A stretch of 64,000 nt of DNA from Planctomycetota bacterium (GTDB lineage: Bacteria; Planctomycetota; UBA1135; UBA2386). The stretch lies in assembly GCA_020638735.1 (NCBI GenBank), contig JACKHZ010000013.1, positions 310,001 to 374,000 of the forward strand, in the 5' to 3' direction. Below, piece by piece: positions 33,745 through 42,934 of the stretch; within the stretch, counting starts at the first letter, position 1, and each line of letters starts with the position of its first letter. The notes under the pieces are model-generated. The model did no database searches and was not told where the DNA came from. It was given only the letters and a program-made list of their open reading frames with translations. Both the position numbers and the translations under genes were made by a program.

Positions 33745-35427
33745 TCAGTCGGTCCCGGGCAGCCGATAGTAGACGAACACCGGCTGCAGAACCTCGGTCG
33801 AGCGGTCGGTCAGCGCCTGCTTCCACTCCGACCAGCCGATGCCCGGGCGCTGGAACTTCAGCCAGGTCTTGCGCGAGTAGAACGACCGGAACTCGCCGCG
33901 CCGTTCGCAGCGGATACCGTCGGCCGCCAGCGCCGCCTCGAAGCGGGCGGCGTCCTCGTCGGCGACGAACACGTAGCCGGAGAAGCCGCGCAGCGCGGTC
34001 GCCCTGCCGTCGGCGTCGAGGTCCAGCTGCCGCACGCTGTGACCGGTGGCGATCGACAGCATGCCCGGCTGCGACCGCGCGAAGGTCGCGACCGGCGTCG
34101 TCGCGAGATCGGCCGGCAGGTCGTCGGGCAGCGCGTTGATGCCGATCGACGGGTAGACGCCGCCGAGCAGCACCATCATCGTCGCCGCCAGCGCGATCGC
34201 GGTGCGCAGCGGCCGATCCGGATCGCGCGACGCCGTTCGCCAGGCCAGCGCCAGCACCACCAACCCGACCAACGGCGCCCACAGCGCGAGGCCGAACCAC
34301 AGCACGAACAACGCGAAGCCCGCGGCCGGCACGGTCAGCAGCCCGACCGCGATCATCAGGTGCACGCGCCGCGCCCGGCTCGACAGCTCGACGAAGCGGT
34401 GCACGGCCAGCGCCAGCATCGGGCACAGCAGCGCCAGCATGTAGCGCTCGAAGGTCTTCATGAACGCGAACGGCACCGCGCCGACGACGAACCAGACCAG
34501 CAGCATGCGCCGTTCGCTGCGGTGTTCGCCGCGGCCGCGCGCGGCGGCGACGGCGCCGTCGAGCACCAGCAGCGCCCACGGCACCACCAGCCCGAGCGCG
34601 CCGCCGAGCAGCTTGCCGATGCGCGCCGGGTCGAAGCCGCCGAATTCGCGGTTGGCGACCTGCTCGTCCATCGTGTCCCAGAACTCCGGATGCAGCTGCG
34701 CGATCGCGATCGGCCACGGCAGCGCCAGCGCGGCGAACGCCAGCAGCAGCACCGGCAGCTCGCAGAAGCGCGCGCCGACCGGTTCCTTGCGCCGGAACGG
34801 CAGCACGGCGAGCAGCGGCGCGGCGAAGAACCACAGCGCGACCGGGCCCTTCATCATCGCCGCCGCCGCCAGCATCGCGCCGGTCGACGCAGCGCGGGCG
34901 AAGCCGCCGCGCCGCCACCAGACGATCGCCAGGTACAGCGCCGCGGTGACCAGGCACGCCAACGGCAGGTCGAACATCGCCCGCCGCGACTCGATGGCGA
35001 CGCCGGCGCTGGCCAGCGCCATCACGCCGACCAGGTAGCCGCGGCCGCCGAGCAGGCCGTGCACGCGGTTGCTCGCCAGCGCGAAGCCGGCGCCGAACAA
35101 CACCGACGGCAGCCGCGCCGCCAGCGGCGACGCGCCGATCGTCTTGAAGCCCGCGAGCATCAGCCAGTAGAGCAGCGGCGGCTTCTTGAGCCGGGCGGCG
35201 CCGTCGATGTACGGCGTCAGCCATTCGCCGCGGTCCTGCATCTCCAGCACGGTGCGGAACGACAGCCAGTACTCGTCCTGGCCGGAGATGCTCGCCATCG
35301 ACCAGACGCTGGGCAGCAGCGCCAGCACTGCCAGCGCGAAGAACGCGAGGTCGCGGCCGACGGTCTGGCCGTGGTCGCCGAGGCGGGGCGTCGGGGTCGG
35401 ATCGCTGGCGGAGGTCACGCGACGCAA
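33745..35427 (-). CDS. ArnT/PMT-like glycosyltransferase (GT-C, GT83 type)
   Basis: A 560-residue polytopic membrane protein. The first luminal loop carries SMASISGQDEYWLSFRTV, with the acidic motif of lipid-linked sugar transferases, followed by GEWLTPYIDGAARLKKPPL, which is strongly conserved in the ArnT group. Roughly ten further hydrophobic helices follow, then a soluble C-terminal domain (FSGYVFVADEDAARFEAAL). Such enzymes move a sugar from a polyprenyl-phosphate carrier to lipid A or protein on the outer face of the inner membrane. The start appears to be TTG at 35427, with a GTG three codons in as alternative. Confidence 0.85.
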   Translation of the reverse strand: MRRVTSASDPTPTPRLGDHGQTVGRDLAFFALAVLALLPSVWSMASISGQDEYWLSFRTVLEMQDRGEWLTPYIDGAARLKKPPLLYWLMLAGFKTIGASPLAARLPSVLFGAGFALASNRVHGLLGGRGYLVGVMALASAGVAIESRRAMFDLPLACLVTAALYLAIVWWRRGGFARAASTGAMLAAAAMMKGPVALWFFAAPLLAVLPFRRKEPVGARFCELPVLLLAFAALALPWPIAIAQLHPEFWDTMDEQVANREFGGFDPARIGKLLGGALGLVVPWALLVLDGAVAAARGRGEHRSERRMLLVWFVVGAVPFAFMKTFERYMLALLCPMLALAVHRFVELSSRARRVHLMIAVGLLTVPAAGFALFVLWFGLALWAPLVGLVVLALAWRTASRDPDRPLRTAIALAATMMVLLGGVYPSIGINALPDDLPADLATTPVATFARSQPGMLSIATGHSVRQLDLDADGRATALRGFSGYVFVADEDAARFEAALAADGIRCERRGEFRSFYSRKTWLKFQRPGIGWSEWKQALTDRSTEVLQPVFVYYRLPGTD

Positions 35428-35503
35428 TGCCTACCGCAAGACGCGCGGCATCGCCCGCGTTTCGTCGATTCTCTGGCGGCGGGGACGTGGACCACGGGTG
35501 CGC

Positions 35504-35554
35504 TATGCTCGCCGCCCCGGCGCCCGTCCAGCGTCGCGAAGGAGAACTGCATCC
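35504..35554 (+). promoter_or_regulatory. Promoter/leader duplicated before the next paralog
   Basis: TATGCT at 35504-35509 is followed by a leader containing GGCGCCCGTCCAGCG and GAAGGAGA (ribosome-binding site) before the GTG at 35555. Nearly the same block recurs at 38204-38254 before the paralogous gene, so promoter and leader were copied with the gene. Confidence 0.55.
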
Positions 35555-38173
35555 GTGCGAGCCGCATTGCTGTTGGTCGTCGTCGCCGTGCTCGGGCTCG
35601 GCACCTGGTGGGTGTTGCGCGGTGATGTCGCGGTCGCGCCGATCGTCGCGCCCTCTTCGCCACTGACGACGGCACCCATCGCCGTGACGCCGGAGGCCGA
35701 GCGGACCGAGCGCGCGCCGGCCGCGCCGGTCGCGCCCCCCGAAGGATCGCCGGTCCCGGCCGACGCGCCAACGATCGAGGTGTCCGTCGTCGATGCCGTC
35801 AGCGGACGGCCGGCGCCGGACGTCGAGGTGCTGTGGCTCACCAGTGTCCAGGACGCACTGCTCGCGGCGCTGCCCGCGGCCGAAAACCTCTCGATCCAAC
35901 GCCAAGCCGACCTCGCCTTCGAACGCTTCGGTTGGCGCACGCGCAGCGGTGTGGATGGCCAGGTGCGACTCGCCGCAGTCGGCGGCTACGCCAACGTCAT
36001 CGCCCGCGACGCTCGTCGCTACGGCTCGCACTTCTTCCGGATCGACTCGCCACCGGCGGAAGGCGGCCACCGCCTCGAGCTGTACGAGGACCACACGCTG
36101 CGCGCACACGTCACCGACGCGAGCGGCGCCGACGCCGAAGGGGTGCGCGTCGGCATGGTCCCGCATGAACCCGGCAGCAGCGAGACGCCGAGGTTCTTCG
36201 GGAGCATCGTGCCGCCGTCCGACGCCAACGGCATCGTCACCTTCCGGCACGTGCAGCAGCAGACGACGTGGAAGTTCGGTGTGCGCCGTGGCAAGACGGT
36301 CGGCGCGCTGTTGCTGTCGATCTGCATGCCGGGTGTGCCGCATGTGCCGGTTCAGATCGATACCAATGCCCTGCCCAGTGCGCCGGTGGAGCTGCAGCTA
36401 CCCGGTTGCGGCGAGGTGCACGTGCGCGCGCTGTTCGGGGGCCAGACGCTGCCGCAACTGCGCCACCTCGGGCTCTACGCCGGCGCTCAGCACGACATCG
36501 AGGCCAGGACCGGCGCACTGATCGTGCCGGTAGACGCGCACGGCATCGCCCGCTTCCCCCACGTCGCGCTCGGCCAACAGCTGTTCGTCACCGATCATCC
36601 GTGGAGTGCGTCCGTGCCCGCACCGACGGTGCACGGGCAGGTGGTGTCGTGCACTGTCGATATCGCCGAGCACGTCTACGCCCTCGCCGGCAACGTGCGC
36701 GACGCAAGCGGGCCGATCCCCAGTGCACGCGTCCATGCGCGCTTTCGCAACGGATCCGCTAGCTTCGAGACCGACGGTTCAGGCGCATTCCTGCTGATGC
36801 ATCGTCCGGTGCTCGACAACGAACGCACCCTCGAGCTCGGCGATGTCACGCTGGAGCTGCAGCGGACCGGCCAACCGACGCGCCGCTGCACGGTCGAATC
36901 CCGCATGCTGAAACCGGGCCGCAACGACCTCGGCGACCTGCAGTTCGTCGTCGAGCCACTGATCGTCGCCGGCCGCATCGTGTTCGACTGCGACGGCAAG
37001 TCGGCGGCGCCGAACATCGAGCGCTTCGTTCCGGATGCGGATGGCACACAGGCCGGCACCTGGGTGAACGTCGACGGGCTCAGCATCACCCTGACGGGCA
37101 CATCGGAGCTGGCGATCGAGGTCCGCGGCACCGTCGAACCCGGCCGCCATCGTCTGGTGGTGCAGTCGTGGGAATGCCTGCCGGTCGAGCCGAGAGTGTT
37201 CGCGCTCGGCGCCACCGACGTAGAGGTGCAGGTGCACTGCGGTCATCCGGTCGGCGCGTCGTGCCTGCTGCGCGAGGATCTCGAACCGTCCATGCTGCGG
37301 CTGCAGCTGGTGCCCAATGCCAAGGTCCCCGCGATCGCCGAGAACGATTGGCACGACCCGTCGTTCGCCGGCAGCCACGGACGAGCTCCCGATCGGCCGC
37401 AGCGCGCGCGCTACGTCTGGCCCGGCGTCGCCGCCGGCAACTACACGCTGCGCATCGCCATCGCCGGCTCCCGACCGCTGCTCGAGATCCACGACATCGT
37501 CGTGCCGGTGCCCGTCGGCGGCGATCCGCGTCTGCGCGACATCGACCTGCTGTCGCAACTGACGCAGCTGCACCTGGTGCTGCGGCAACCCGCCGATCGC
37601 CCGATCACCATGCTGCGCAGGCCGATCGCGATCCTGCTGCCGCAGGCCGACGAACAGCACTTGCGCGGCTACCCGGTGCTCCAAAGCGAGCTCACGCTGC
37701 CGGTGCCGCCAGGGCCACACGATCTGCTGATCGTTGGCGTCGGCCAGCCGATCGAGCTACACGCCGTCGAAGGCGACGTCGATGTGCAGCTGCAGCCCTG
37801 GCCCACCGCCGAGTTGACGATGGTCGGCAGCGAGCGCCTTCCCGATGGCGTCTCGCTGCGAGTCGACACCAACGACGCGTCTGAGGCCACCGACGACCAG
37901 CGCACCGTCGCGACGCATTCCGACAGCGGGTCGCTCGGCAGCCTGATGCGGTTTTGGGGGGACCACACGACGGCGGAGAACGGTCACGCCACCGTGACGG
38001 TCGCCAATGGACCGACTCACATCTCCTTCTCGGTGTGCTGCGGCCGCTACTCCGAGACCCTGCACCAGGTGACGCCGCGTACGGTCCTGCCCGGCCAGAA
38101 GCTGAGCGTGCAGCTGTCGTACGACGAGGTGCACGCCGCGATCGTCAAGGTACGCGATTGGGCGGGCAAGTGA
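35555..38173 (+). CDS. Membrane-anchored protein with carboxypeptidase-regulatory-like domains (long paralog)
   Basis: An 872-residue product; the GTG at 35555 follows GAAGGAGA. A single N-terminal hydrophobic segment (LLLVVVAVLGLGTWWVL) anchors it, followed by a Pro/Ala-rich linker and a long beta-rich region with regulatory-like units (VVDAVSGRPAPDVEVLW, VTDASGADAEGVRVGMV, LAGNVRDASGPIPSARV). No enzyme site is visible. Its C-terminal 450 residues match the whole of the next gene's product in order (VRIAIAGS/LRIFGAP regions, LHLVLRQP/LHLTVKID, and the final PGQKLSVQLS/AGQPVTVQLS). The layout equals the extracytoplasmic half of the sigma fusions without the sigma part. Confidence 0.7.
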   Translation: MRAALLLVVVAVLGLGTWWVLRGDVAVAPIVAPSSPLTTAPIAVTPEAERTERAPAAPVAPPEGSPVPADAPTIEVSVVDAVSGRPAPDVEVLWLTSVQDALLAALPAAENLSIQRQADLAFERFGWRTRSGVDGQVRLAAVGGYANVIARDARRYGSHFFRIDSPPAEGGHRLELYEDHTLRAHVTDASGADAEGVRVGMVPHEPGSSETPRFFGSIVPPSDANGIVTFRHVQQQTTWKFGVRRGKTVGALLLSICMPGVPHVPVQIDTNALPSAPVELQLPGCGEVHVRALFGGQTLPQLRHLGLYAGAQHDIEARTGALIVPVDAHGIARFPHVALGQQLFVTDHPWSASVPAPTVHGQVVSCTVDIAEHVYALAGNVRDASGPIPSARVHARFRNGSASFETDGSGAFLLMHRPVLDNERTLELGDVTLELQRTGQPTRRCTVESRMLKPGRNDLGDLQFVVEPLIVAGRIVFDCDGKSAAPNIERFVPDADGTQAGTWVNVDGLSITLTGTSELAIEVRGTVEPGRHRLVVQSWECLPVEPRVFALGATDVEVQVHCGHPVGASCLLREDLEPSMLRLQLVPNAKVPAIAENDWHDPSFAGSHGRAPDRPQRARYVWPGVAAGNYTLRIAIAGSRPLLEIHDIVVPVPVGGDPRLRDIDLLSQLTQLHLVLRQPADRPITMLRRPIAILLPQADEQHLRGYPVLQSELTLPVPPGPHDLLIVGVGQPIELHAVEGDVDVQLQPWPTAELTMVGSERLPDGVSLRVDTNDASEATDDQRTVATHSDSGSLGSLMRFWGDHTTAENGHATVTVANGPTHISFSVCCGRYSETLHQVTPRTVLPGQKLSVQLSYDEVHAAIVKVRDWAGK

Positions 38174-38203
38174 TCGCCGCGCAGCGCTGATCCGGCACGG
38201 CGC

Positions 38204-38254
38204 TATGCTCGCGCACCCCGGCGCCCGTCCAGCGCCCCGAAGGAGACAGACCCC
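38204..38254 (+). promoter_or_regulatory. Promoter/leader, second copy
   Basis: TATGCT at 38204-38209, then CCCGGCGCCCGTCCAGCGCC and GAAGGAGA before the GTG at 38255. It is the near-identical counterpart of the leader at 35504-35554. Confidence 0.55.
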
Positions 38255-39856
38255 GTGCGCACGCTGATCCTGTGCTGTGTCGTCGCCGTGCTCGCGCTCG
38301 GCTCGTGGCTGTTGTGGATGTCGCCCGACGCGATGCCGACCGCGCCTTCGAAGGTGCCCGTCGTGGCCGGTGCCGCGAACGTGCCTCCGCCGGTCGCCGA
38401 TGCACCCGAGGCGCCGCCGCCGGAGGTCGTCGCGCGAGAAGCGGTGACGACGCGCGAAGCCACCGACAACGAGGCGCCGCCGCTGCCGGACGACGCGACG
38501 TGGCTCGAGCTGACCGTCGTCGACGCCATCACCCAACAGCCCGCGCCCGGTGTCGACGTCTGGTGGACCAACGAGACCCAGCACGAGCTCGTCAAGGCGA
38601 TGCCGCGGCGGGAGCGCGACGCGCTGTTCTCGGATCGTGACGTGCTGACGACGCGCTTCGGCTGGCACGCTCTCACCGACAACAACGGCAAGATCCGGGT
38701 GACGCCGGGCGAGAACGGCGCCAGCGTCATGGCCCGCGACGCGACGCGGTTCGTCGTCACCGGCGATCGCTTCGAAGTGCGCGGCGAGGCGCCCGAGGGC
38801 CGCTACCGCCTTGCCGTTCGCACCTACTTGCACCTGCCGGTCGCGCCGATCGAGTTCCAGCCCGGCCAACAGGACCTGCGTATCGAGGTGCACTGCGGCA
38901 ACCAACCGGAGATCACCTGCCTGCTGCCGGACAAGGTGCCGCCCGGTGCGCTGCGCGTGATGATGGTCCAGCCCGACGTGCAGAAGGCGCCCACCGACCC
39001 GTTCGACATCGCAAGTCGGCTCCTCGATCCGTCGCTCGGCGAATACGCCGGCCGCGCCGCCGGAGACAGCGGAGCGCATCGCTTCACCTGGCGCGCGCTG
39101 CCGGACGGCCGCTACACGCTGCGCATCTTCGGCGCGCCCCAGGCGCCGCTGCTCGAGATCCCTGACGTGGTGCTGCCGCTGCCCGACGGTGGCGATGCGC
39201 GACTCGTCGACATCGACCTGAGACAGCTGGTCACGCCGTTGCACTTGACGGTGAAGATCGACGAGACCCTCACGGAACGCATCGGACGCGGCGTCATGGT
39301 CTTCGCGTTGCCCCAACCTGCCGACGCCGACTGGTACGGCATCAAGGCGCTCAACGGCGAGTGTGTGCTGGCCGCGCCGCACGGGCCGATGGACCTGCTG
39401 GTCAAAGAAGACGCGAGCATGCCGAGCACGCTGAGCGGCGTGCAGGACGAGGCCGAGGTCACCATCCGCCCATGGCCGAGCGTCGAGGTGACCTTCACCG
39501 GGATCGACGCACTGCCGGAAGGGGCGCAGCTGAGCGCCAATGCCCGGATGGAAGATCCAGCCGTGCGCAACCGCGACCGGCGCCGCTATCACGCCGACGG
39601 GTCGTCGGGCATGGTCGAGAACCTCTACAGCGCGAACCGTGATTCGGGTCGCGTCGAGGACGGCAAGATCACGCTGCAGCTGATCGACAACGTGACGCCG
39701 TTGCACGTGTCGCTGCGCTTCGGCCGCCGCTCGAAGCAGCTGACGCAGTTCTCGCCCAGCCAGCTCGTCGCCGGCCAGCCGGTGACCGTGCAGCTGTCAG
39801 CCGAGGAGCTGCAGCAGGCCGTCGCAGAGCTGCAGGCGCAGGGCGGCGGCAAGTGA
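38255..39856 (+). CDS. Membrane-anchored protein with carboxypeptidase-regulatory-like domains (short paralog)
   Basis: A 533-residue paralog of the preceding gene, with signal-anchor LILCCVVAVLALGSWLLWM, a Pro-rich linker and regulatory-like beta domains (VVDAITQQPAPGVDVWW opens the first). It lacks the central 300 residues of the long paralog. Both end in a conserved strand pattern (AGQPVTVQLSAEELQQAV here). It is probably exposed outside the cytoplasmic membrane. There is no catalytic motif. Tandem duplication with the leader included is the simplest origin. Confidence 0.7.
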   Translation: MRTLILCCVVAVLALGSWLLWMSPDAMPTAPSKVPVVAGAANVPPPVADAPEAPPPEVVAREAVTTREATDNEAPPLPDDATWLELTVVDAITQQPAPGVDVWWTNETQHELVKAMPRRERDALFSDRDVLTTRFGWHALTDNNGKIRVTPGENGASVMARDATRFVVTGDRFEVRGEAPEGRYRLAVRTYLHLPVAPIEFQPGQQDLRIEVHCGNQPEITCLLPDKVPPGALRVMMVQPDVQKAPTDPFDIASRLLDPSLGEYAGRAAGDSGAHRFTWRALPDGRYTLRIFGAPQAPLLEIPDVVLPLPDGGDARLVDIDLRQLVTPLHLTVKIDETLTERIGRGVMVFALPQPADADWYGIKALNGECVLAAPHGPMDLLVKEDASMPSTLSGVQDEAEVTIRPWPSVEVTFTGIDALPEGAQLSANARMEDPAVRNRDRRRYHADGSSGMVENLYSANRDSGRVEDGKITLQLIDNVTPLHVSLRFGRRSKQLTQFSPSQLVAGQPVTVQLSAEELQQAVAELQAQGGGK

Positions 39857-39871
39857 AGGTGCCGACAGCGC

Positions 39872-41812
39872 TCAGCGCGGCGGCAACTGCAGGGGGCCGA
39901 GCGGGCGCTGTTCCGCGGCGGTGAGGGTAAAGGTCGTCACCAGCTGCCACGCGTCGTCGGTGAAGGCCCACAGACCGTAGGCGCCAGGCGCGAGCGACAG
40001 CGAGAAGGTGTCGTCGCCGGCCCACTGCGCGGCGGCGGCGATCGGGCCGGGCGTCACGGTGTCACCGAGCACCGGGCAGGCGACGAGGCGCGGCCTCACG
40101 CTCGAGGCCCCTTCGCCCCGCACACTCCCGCTGACCTTCGCGTCGCGTTGCATCGTGACGTCGATTCGAGCATCACCCGCAGCGTTGAGCGGGCGAAGCA
40201 GCATCGCGTGACCCGGTGCTTCGACGCACAGCCAGACCATGCCAGGAAACTGCGGCAGCGCTCGCATCGTCGCCGTGCCATCGTAACCGGTGCTCGCCAT
40301 CGCGAGCCGCGCGGGGCCCGTTCCGTGGTAGGCCAGCAGGTTGCCGATCGCGTCGATCGCGCGCGCCTCGTCGGGAGCGAACGGCACGGCTTCTCCGGCG
40401 AGGGCGATGCAGCTCGAGCGAGCCCCGCGAACCGGCTCCCCGCCGCTGCGCACGCTGACGACGAGTCGCGGGCGACGCTCGATCGTCAACACCAGCGGCG
40501 CCAAGGCGTCTTCCTGAGTCAACTGTCGACCCAGCACGATCGGCCATTGCTCATCCGCCGGCAACACCGACAAGAACCACGGCCCGGCGCCAGCTGGCTC
40601 GAGGCGCGTGCGACCGCCCGGATGCGAGCCGGCACCGCGCCAGACGAGCGTGCCGTCGGGCTCGCAGGAGATCGCGTAGTCCTCGATCGCCCGGCCCGAG
40701 ACGGAGTCCAGCACCTGCAGATCAAAGCTCGGCGCGTCGCCGACCAACACCGTGTATCCCGACGAACCCCACGCCACGGGTTCGGCCTTGCCGATGCGGT
40801 AGCGCTGCCGATCGACACCTTCGATCAACTGCACCAGGACCGCAGCGTCACCATCGGCTGCGTCAACCGCGCGCAGCTGGAACGCACCACGCTCGTCACT
40901 GACGCACGGCAACATCGAAACGCGCTGCGCACCTTCGATCGTCAGCGCTTCGAGCTGGACCCCCGGCACGCCGCGGCCATCTCCGTCCAGCACGACGCCC
41001 TCGATGGTCGGCGCGGTGCGTACGACCAGCTCGACCTGAGCGCGAAGTCCGTCGATGTCGAACTCGGAGGGCGTCACCGAGCGCAATCCGCTACCAGCCA
41101 GTCGCACCCGCCAACGACCGTGACGGATCGCCGCTCCGGTCGCGATGACACCATCGACACCGACTTCGAGGAAGGCGCGATTCACCTGCACAGCGCCGAG
41201 TGCATCGACCTCCACCGGCTCGACCGCGTCGAGCGTCATTCGTAGTCCACCCACCGGATGCCCGACAAGATCGCGCACCGAGCCACTGAGGATGGCACCC
41301 GCATACACGTCGAGTTCGCCGAGTCGCCGCACCTCATCACGCTCGATCGAAGGCAGCACGCGACCTCGATGGGCAACGCCCGTCCCCCGGATCAAGACCT
41401 GCATCGCAGAGTTCTCATGCCAAGGCACGACGATCGAGAACTCTCCGGACGCGGCGACGCTCTGTCGCGCCGCCTCGGACGGCGCACCGTCGACGAGAAG
41501 AACCACGGCGACCTCGAGCTCCTCGATGACGGTGATATCTCGCGTGCGCAGCGTCCCCACGACGGTGCAGATCGCACCGTTCGCGACCTCGACGCGTGCC
41601 GGCATCACCGCGTCGCCGTGAGCTTCGTCCCGGACCTTCGCACTGGCAGAGCTGTCGACACGATGTTCGTCGCGCGGGGTCGCGGACGAGTGACCTGTGT
41701 TGGCCGGCGGCGCTACTTCACCACGGTTCGCCAACAGCGCGACGATCCCGATCAGCACGACCGCGATCGCCAGCAATGGGTAGACCGTGGCGCGCCGCAT
41801 GCTCTCATCCAC
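39872..41812 (-). CDS. Membrane-anchored carboxypeptidase-regulatory-like protein
   Basis: A 646-residue product with one N-terminal span (VYPLLAIAVVLIGIVALLA) and a large extracytoplasmic region of Ig-like units: GSVRDLVGHPVGGLRMTL, GVVLDGDGRGVPGVQLEA and LQVLDSVSGRAIEDYAI. The end, with SLSLAPGAYGLWAFTDD, is typical of the last regulatory domain. It follows a small secreted protein and a stand-alone ECF sigma factor on the same strand, so the three may form an operon. In that reading it would be the detached extracytoplasmic half of the sigma fusions seen elsewhere in the window. Confidence 0.7.
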   Translation of the reverse strand: MDESMRRATVYPLLAIAVVLIGIVALLANRGEVAPPANTGHSSATPRDEHRVDSSASAKVRDEAHGDAVMPARVEVANGAICTVVGTLRTRDITVIEELEVAVVLLVDGAPSEAARQSVAASGEFSIVVPWHENSAMQVLIRGTGVAHRGRVLPSIERDEVRRLGELDVYAGAILSGSVRDLVGHPVGGLRMTLDAVEPVEVDALGAVQVNRAFLEVGVDGVIATGAAIRHGRWRVRLAGSGLRSVTPSEFDIDGLRAQVELVVRTAPTIEGVVLDGDGRGVPGVQLEALTIEGAQRVSMLPCVSDERGAFQLRAVDAADGDAAVLVQLIEGVDRQRYRIGKAEPVAWGSSGYTVLVGDAPSFDLQVLDSVSGRAIEDYAISCEPDGTLVWRGAGSHPGGRTRLEPAGAGPWFLSVLPADEQWPIVLGRQLTQEDALAPLVLTIERRPRLVVSVRSGGEPVRGARSSCIALAGEAVPFAPDEARAIDAIGNLLAYHGTGPARLAMASTGYDGTATMRALPQFPGMVWLCVEAPGHAMLLRPLNAAGDARIDVTMQRDAKVSGSVRGEGASSVRPRLVACPVLGDTVTPGPIAAAAQWAGDDTFSLSLAPGAYGLWAFTDDAWQLVTTFTLTAAEQRPLGPLQLPPR

Positions 41813-41887
41813 AACGGTCGACGAGATCGTGCCAGCAGAATGCTCGCGCGCTGTTGTTGTACTTCGACTGCTCCACTGAAGTTCAGC

Positions 41888-42241
41888 CTACAGCACCACG
41901 AGATCACCGCAATCCACGGCCGTTGCAGGCTTGCCGGCCTCGTAGACGAAGATCTCGTAGTTGCCGGCGGCCAGACCGATCTCCACGGTCAGCGTCGACT
42001 CCTTCAGCAGGCCGACGCTCGCGACGACAACCCCGGCCGCGTTGCGGATTTCGACCGTGATCGCCACCTTGAAGGAGTTCTTCAGATCGATGTCGGCGCC
42101 CGTGTTGGTGCCGATGTCCTTCGTCGGATCGACGACCTGGGGGGCAGCGGTGACCAGCTCGGTGCCGTTGATGCTGAACTGCGCGAAGGCCACTCCATTC
42201 AGGAGCAGGGCTAGGCCGGATACGAGGAGCTTGTGGAACAT
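41888..42241 (-). CDS. Small secreted protein
   Basis: A 117-residue product with a clear signal peptide (HKLLVSGLALLLNGVAFAQ). The mature part is a single small beta-sandwich-like domain (DIDLKNSFKVAITVEIRN, then GLAAGNYEIFVYEAGKPA) with one internal Cys. I do not recognise a family. It lies between a sigma-factor gene upstream and a membrane-anchored regulatory-like protein downstream, all on one strand. Confidence 0.65.
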   Translation of the reverse strand: MFHKLLVSGLALLLNGVAFAQFSINGTELVTAAPQVVDPTKDIGTNTGADIDLKNSFKVAITVEIRNAAGVVVASVGLLKESTLTVEIGLAAGNYEIFVYEAGKPATAVDCGDLVVL

Positions 42242-42301
42242 GACGGGATAGGGTCAGAGACACGGCTTCGCCGAAGCACCCTTCGTGCCTCACACTCGCC
42301 G

Positions 42302-42853
42302 CTACTCCGGCATGTCCGTCGCATCCGATCGCGATTGCAGGATTCTCCTGAGATTCTCACTCAGGAGATATGCAGCTCGAAGTGAGATCCCGAGAGCGCG
42401 GCTGCACTCCCTGACACCCCCTCTCGTCGTCAGCCACGCAGTCACGAACCTCCGCATCTGTGCCGAGAGCGTGACGCGCTCTTCCAGCCTCTCGAGCAGG
42501 TCCTTCACACCCACGAATCCGTCGACGCTCGTCGCGCTCACGATCTCGACGTTCTCCCAACCAACCTGCCACGGGCGATGTTCGCTGCGCCGCCGGGCAT
42601 CGACCCACGCGTTGCGCGCGAGCACGCGAACCAAGGCCCCCACGTCGTCGATTCGACTGAGGCTGCGCCCCGAGCCCCGAAGCAGACGAACGACGATGTC
42701 CTGCGCCAGATCGGCAGCATCTGCCTCCGACACCCGGAATCGGGTACGCAAGCTCCGCCTCAGCTGCGCAAGCAACCCAATCCAGTCGATGCACTTCCCA
42801 GAATCGCCAGACGTCGCCGGCTCGCTCCCCCGCCTCCACTCGCCGATACCCAT
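42302..42853 (-). CDS. ECF-type RNA polymerase sigma factor (stand-alone)
   Basis: A 183-residue protein. Region 2: EADAADLAQDIVVRLLRG and LVRVLARNAWVDARRRSE match the core-binding and -10-recognition helices. Region 4 is weaker but present: RGGVRECSRALGISLRAAY followed by a helix LLSENLRRIL. It lacks the membrane span and extracytoplasmic half of the two larger sigma proteins. The neighbours downstream encode exactly such an anchored domain plus a small secreted protein. No zinc-finger anti-sigma gene is adjacent. Confidence 0.7.
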   Translation of the reverse strand: MGIGEWRRGSEPATSGDSGKCIDWIGLLAQLRRSLRTRFRVSEADAADLAQDIVVRLLRGSGRSLSRIDDVGALVRVLARNAWVDARRRSEHRPWQVGWENVEIVSATSVDGFVGVKDLLERLEERVTLSAQMRRFVTAWLTTRGGVRECSRALGISLRAAYLLSENLRRILQSRSDATDMPE

Positions 42854-42934
42854 GCCACAACGCAGTACGCACGCACCTTAAGAATGCGGGCCACCAGAGA
42901 TCGCTACTACTCGCGGCATGACTTCGCGCCCTTT

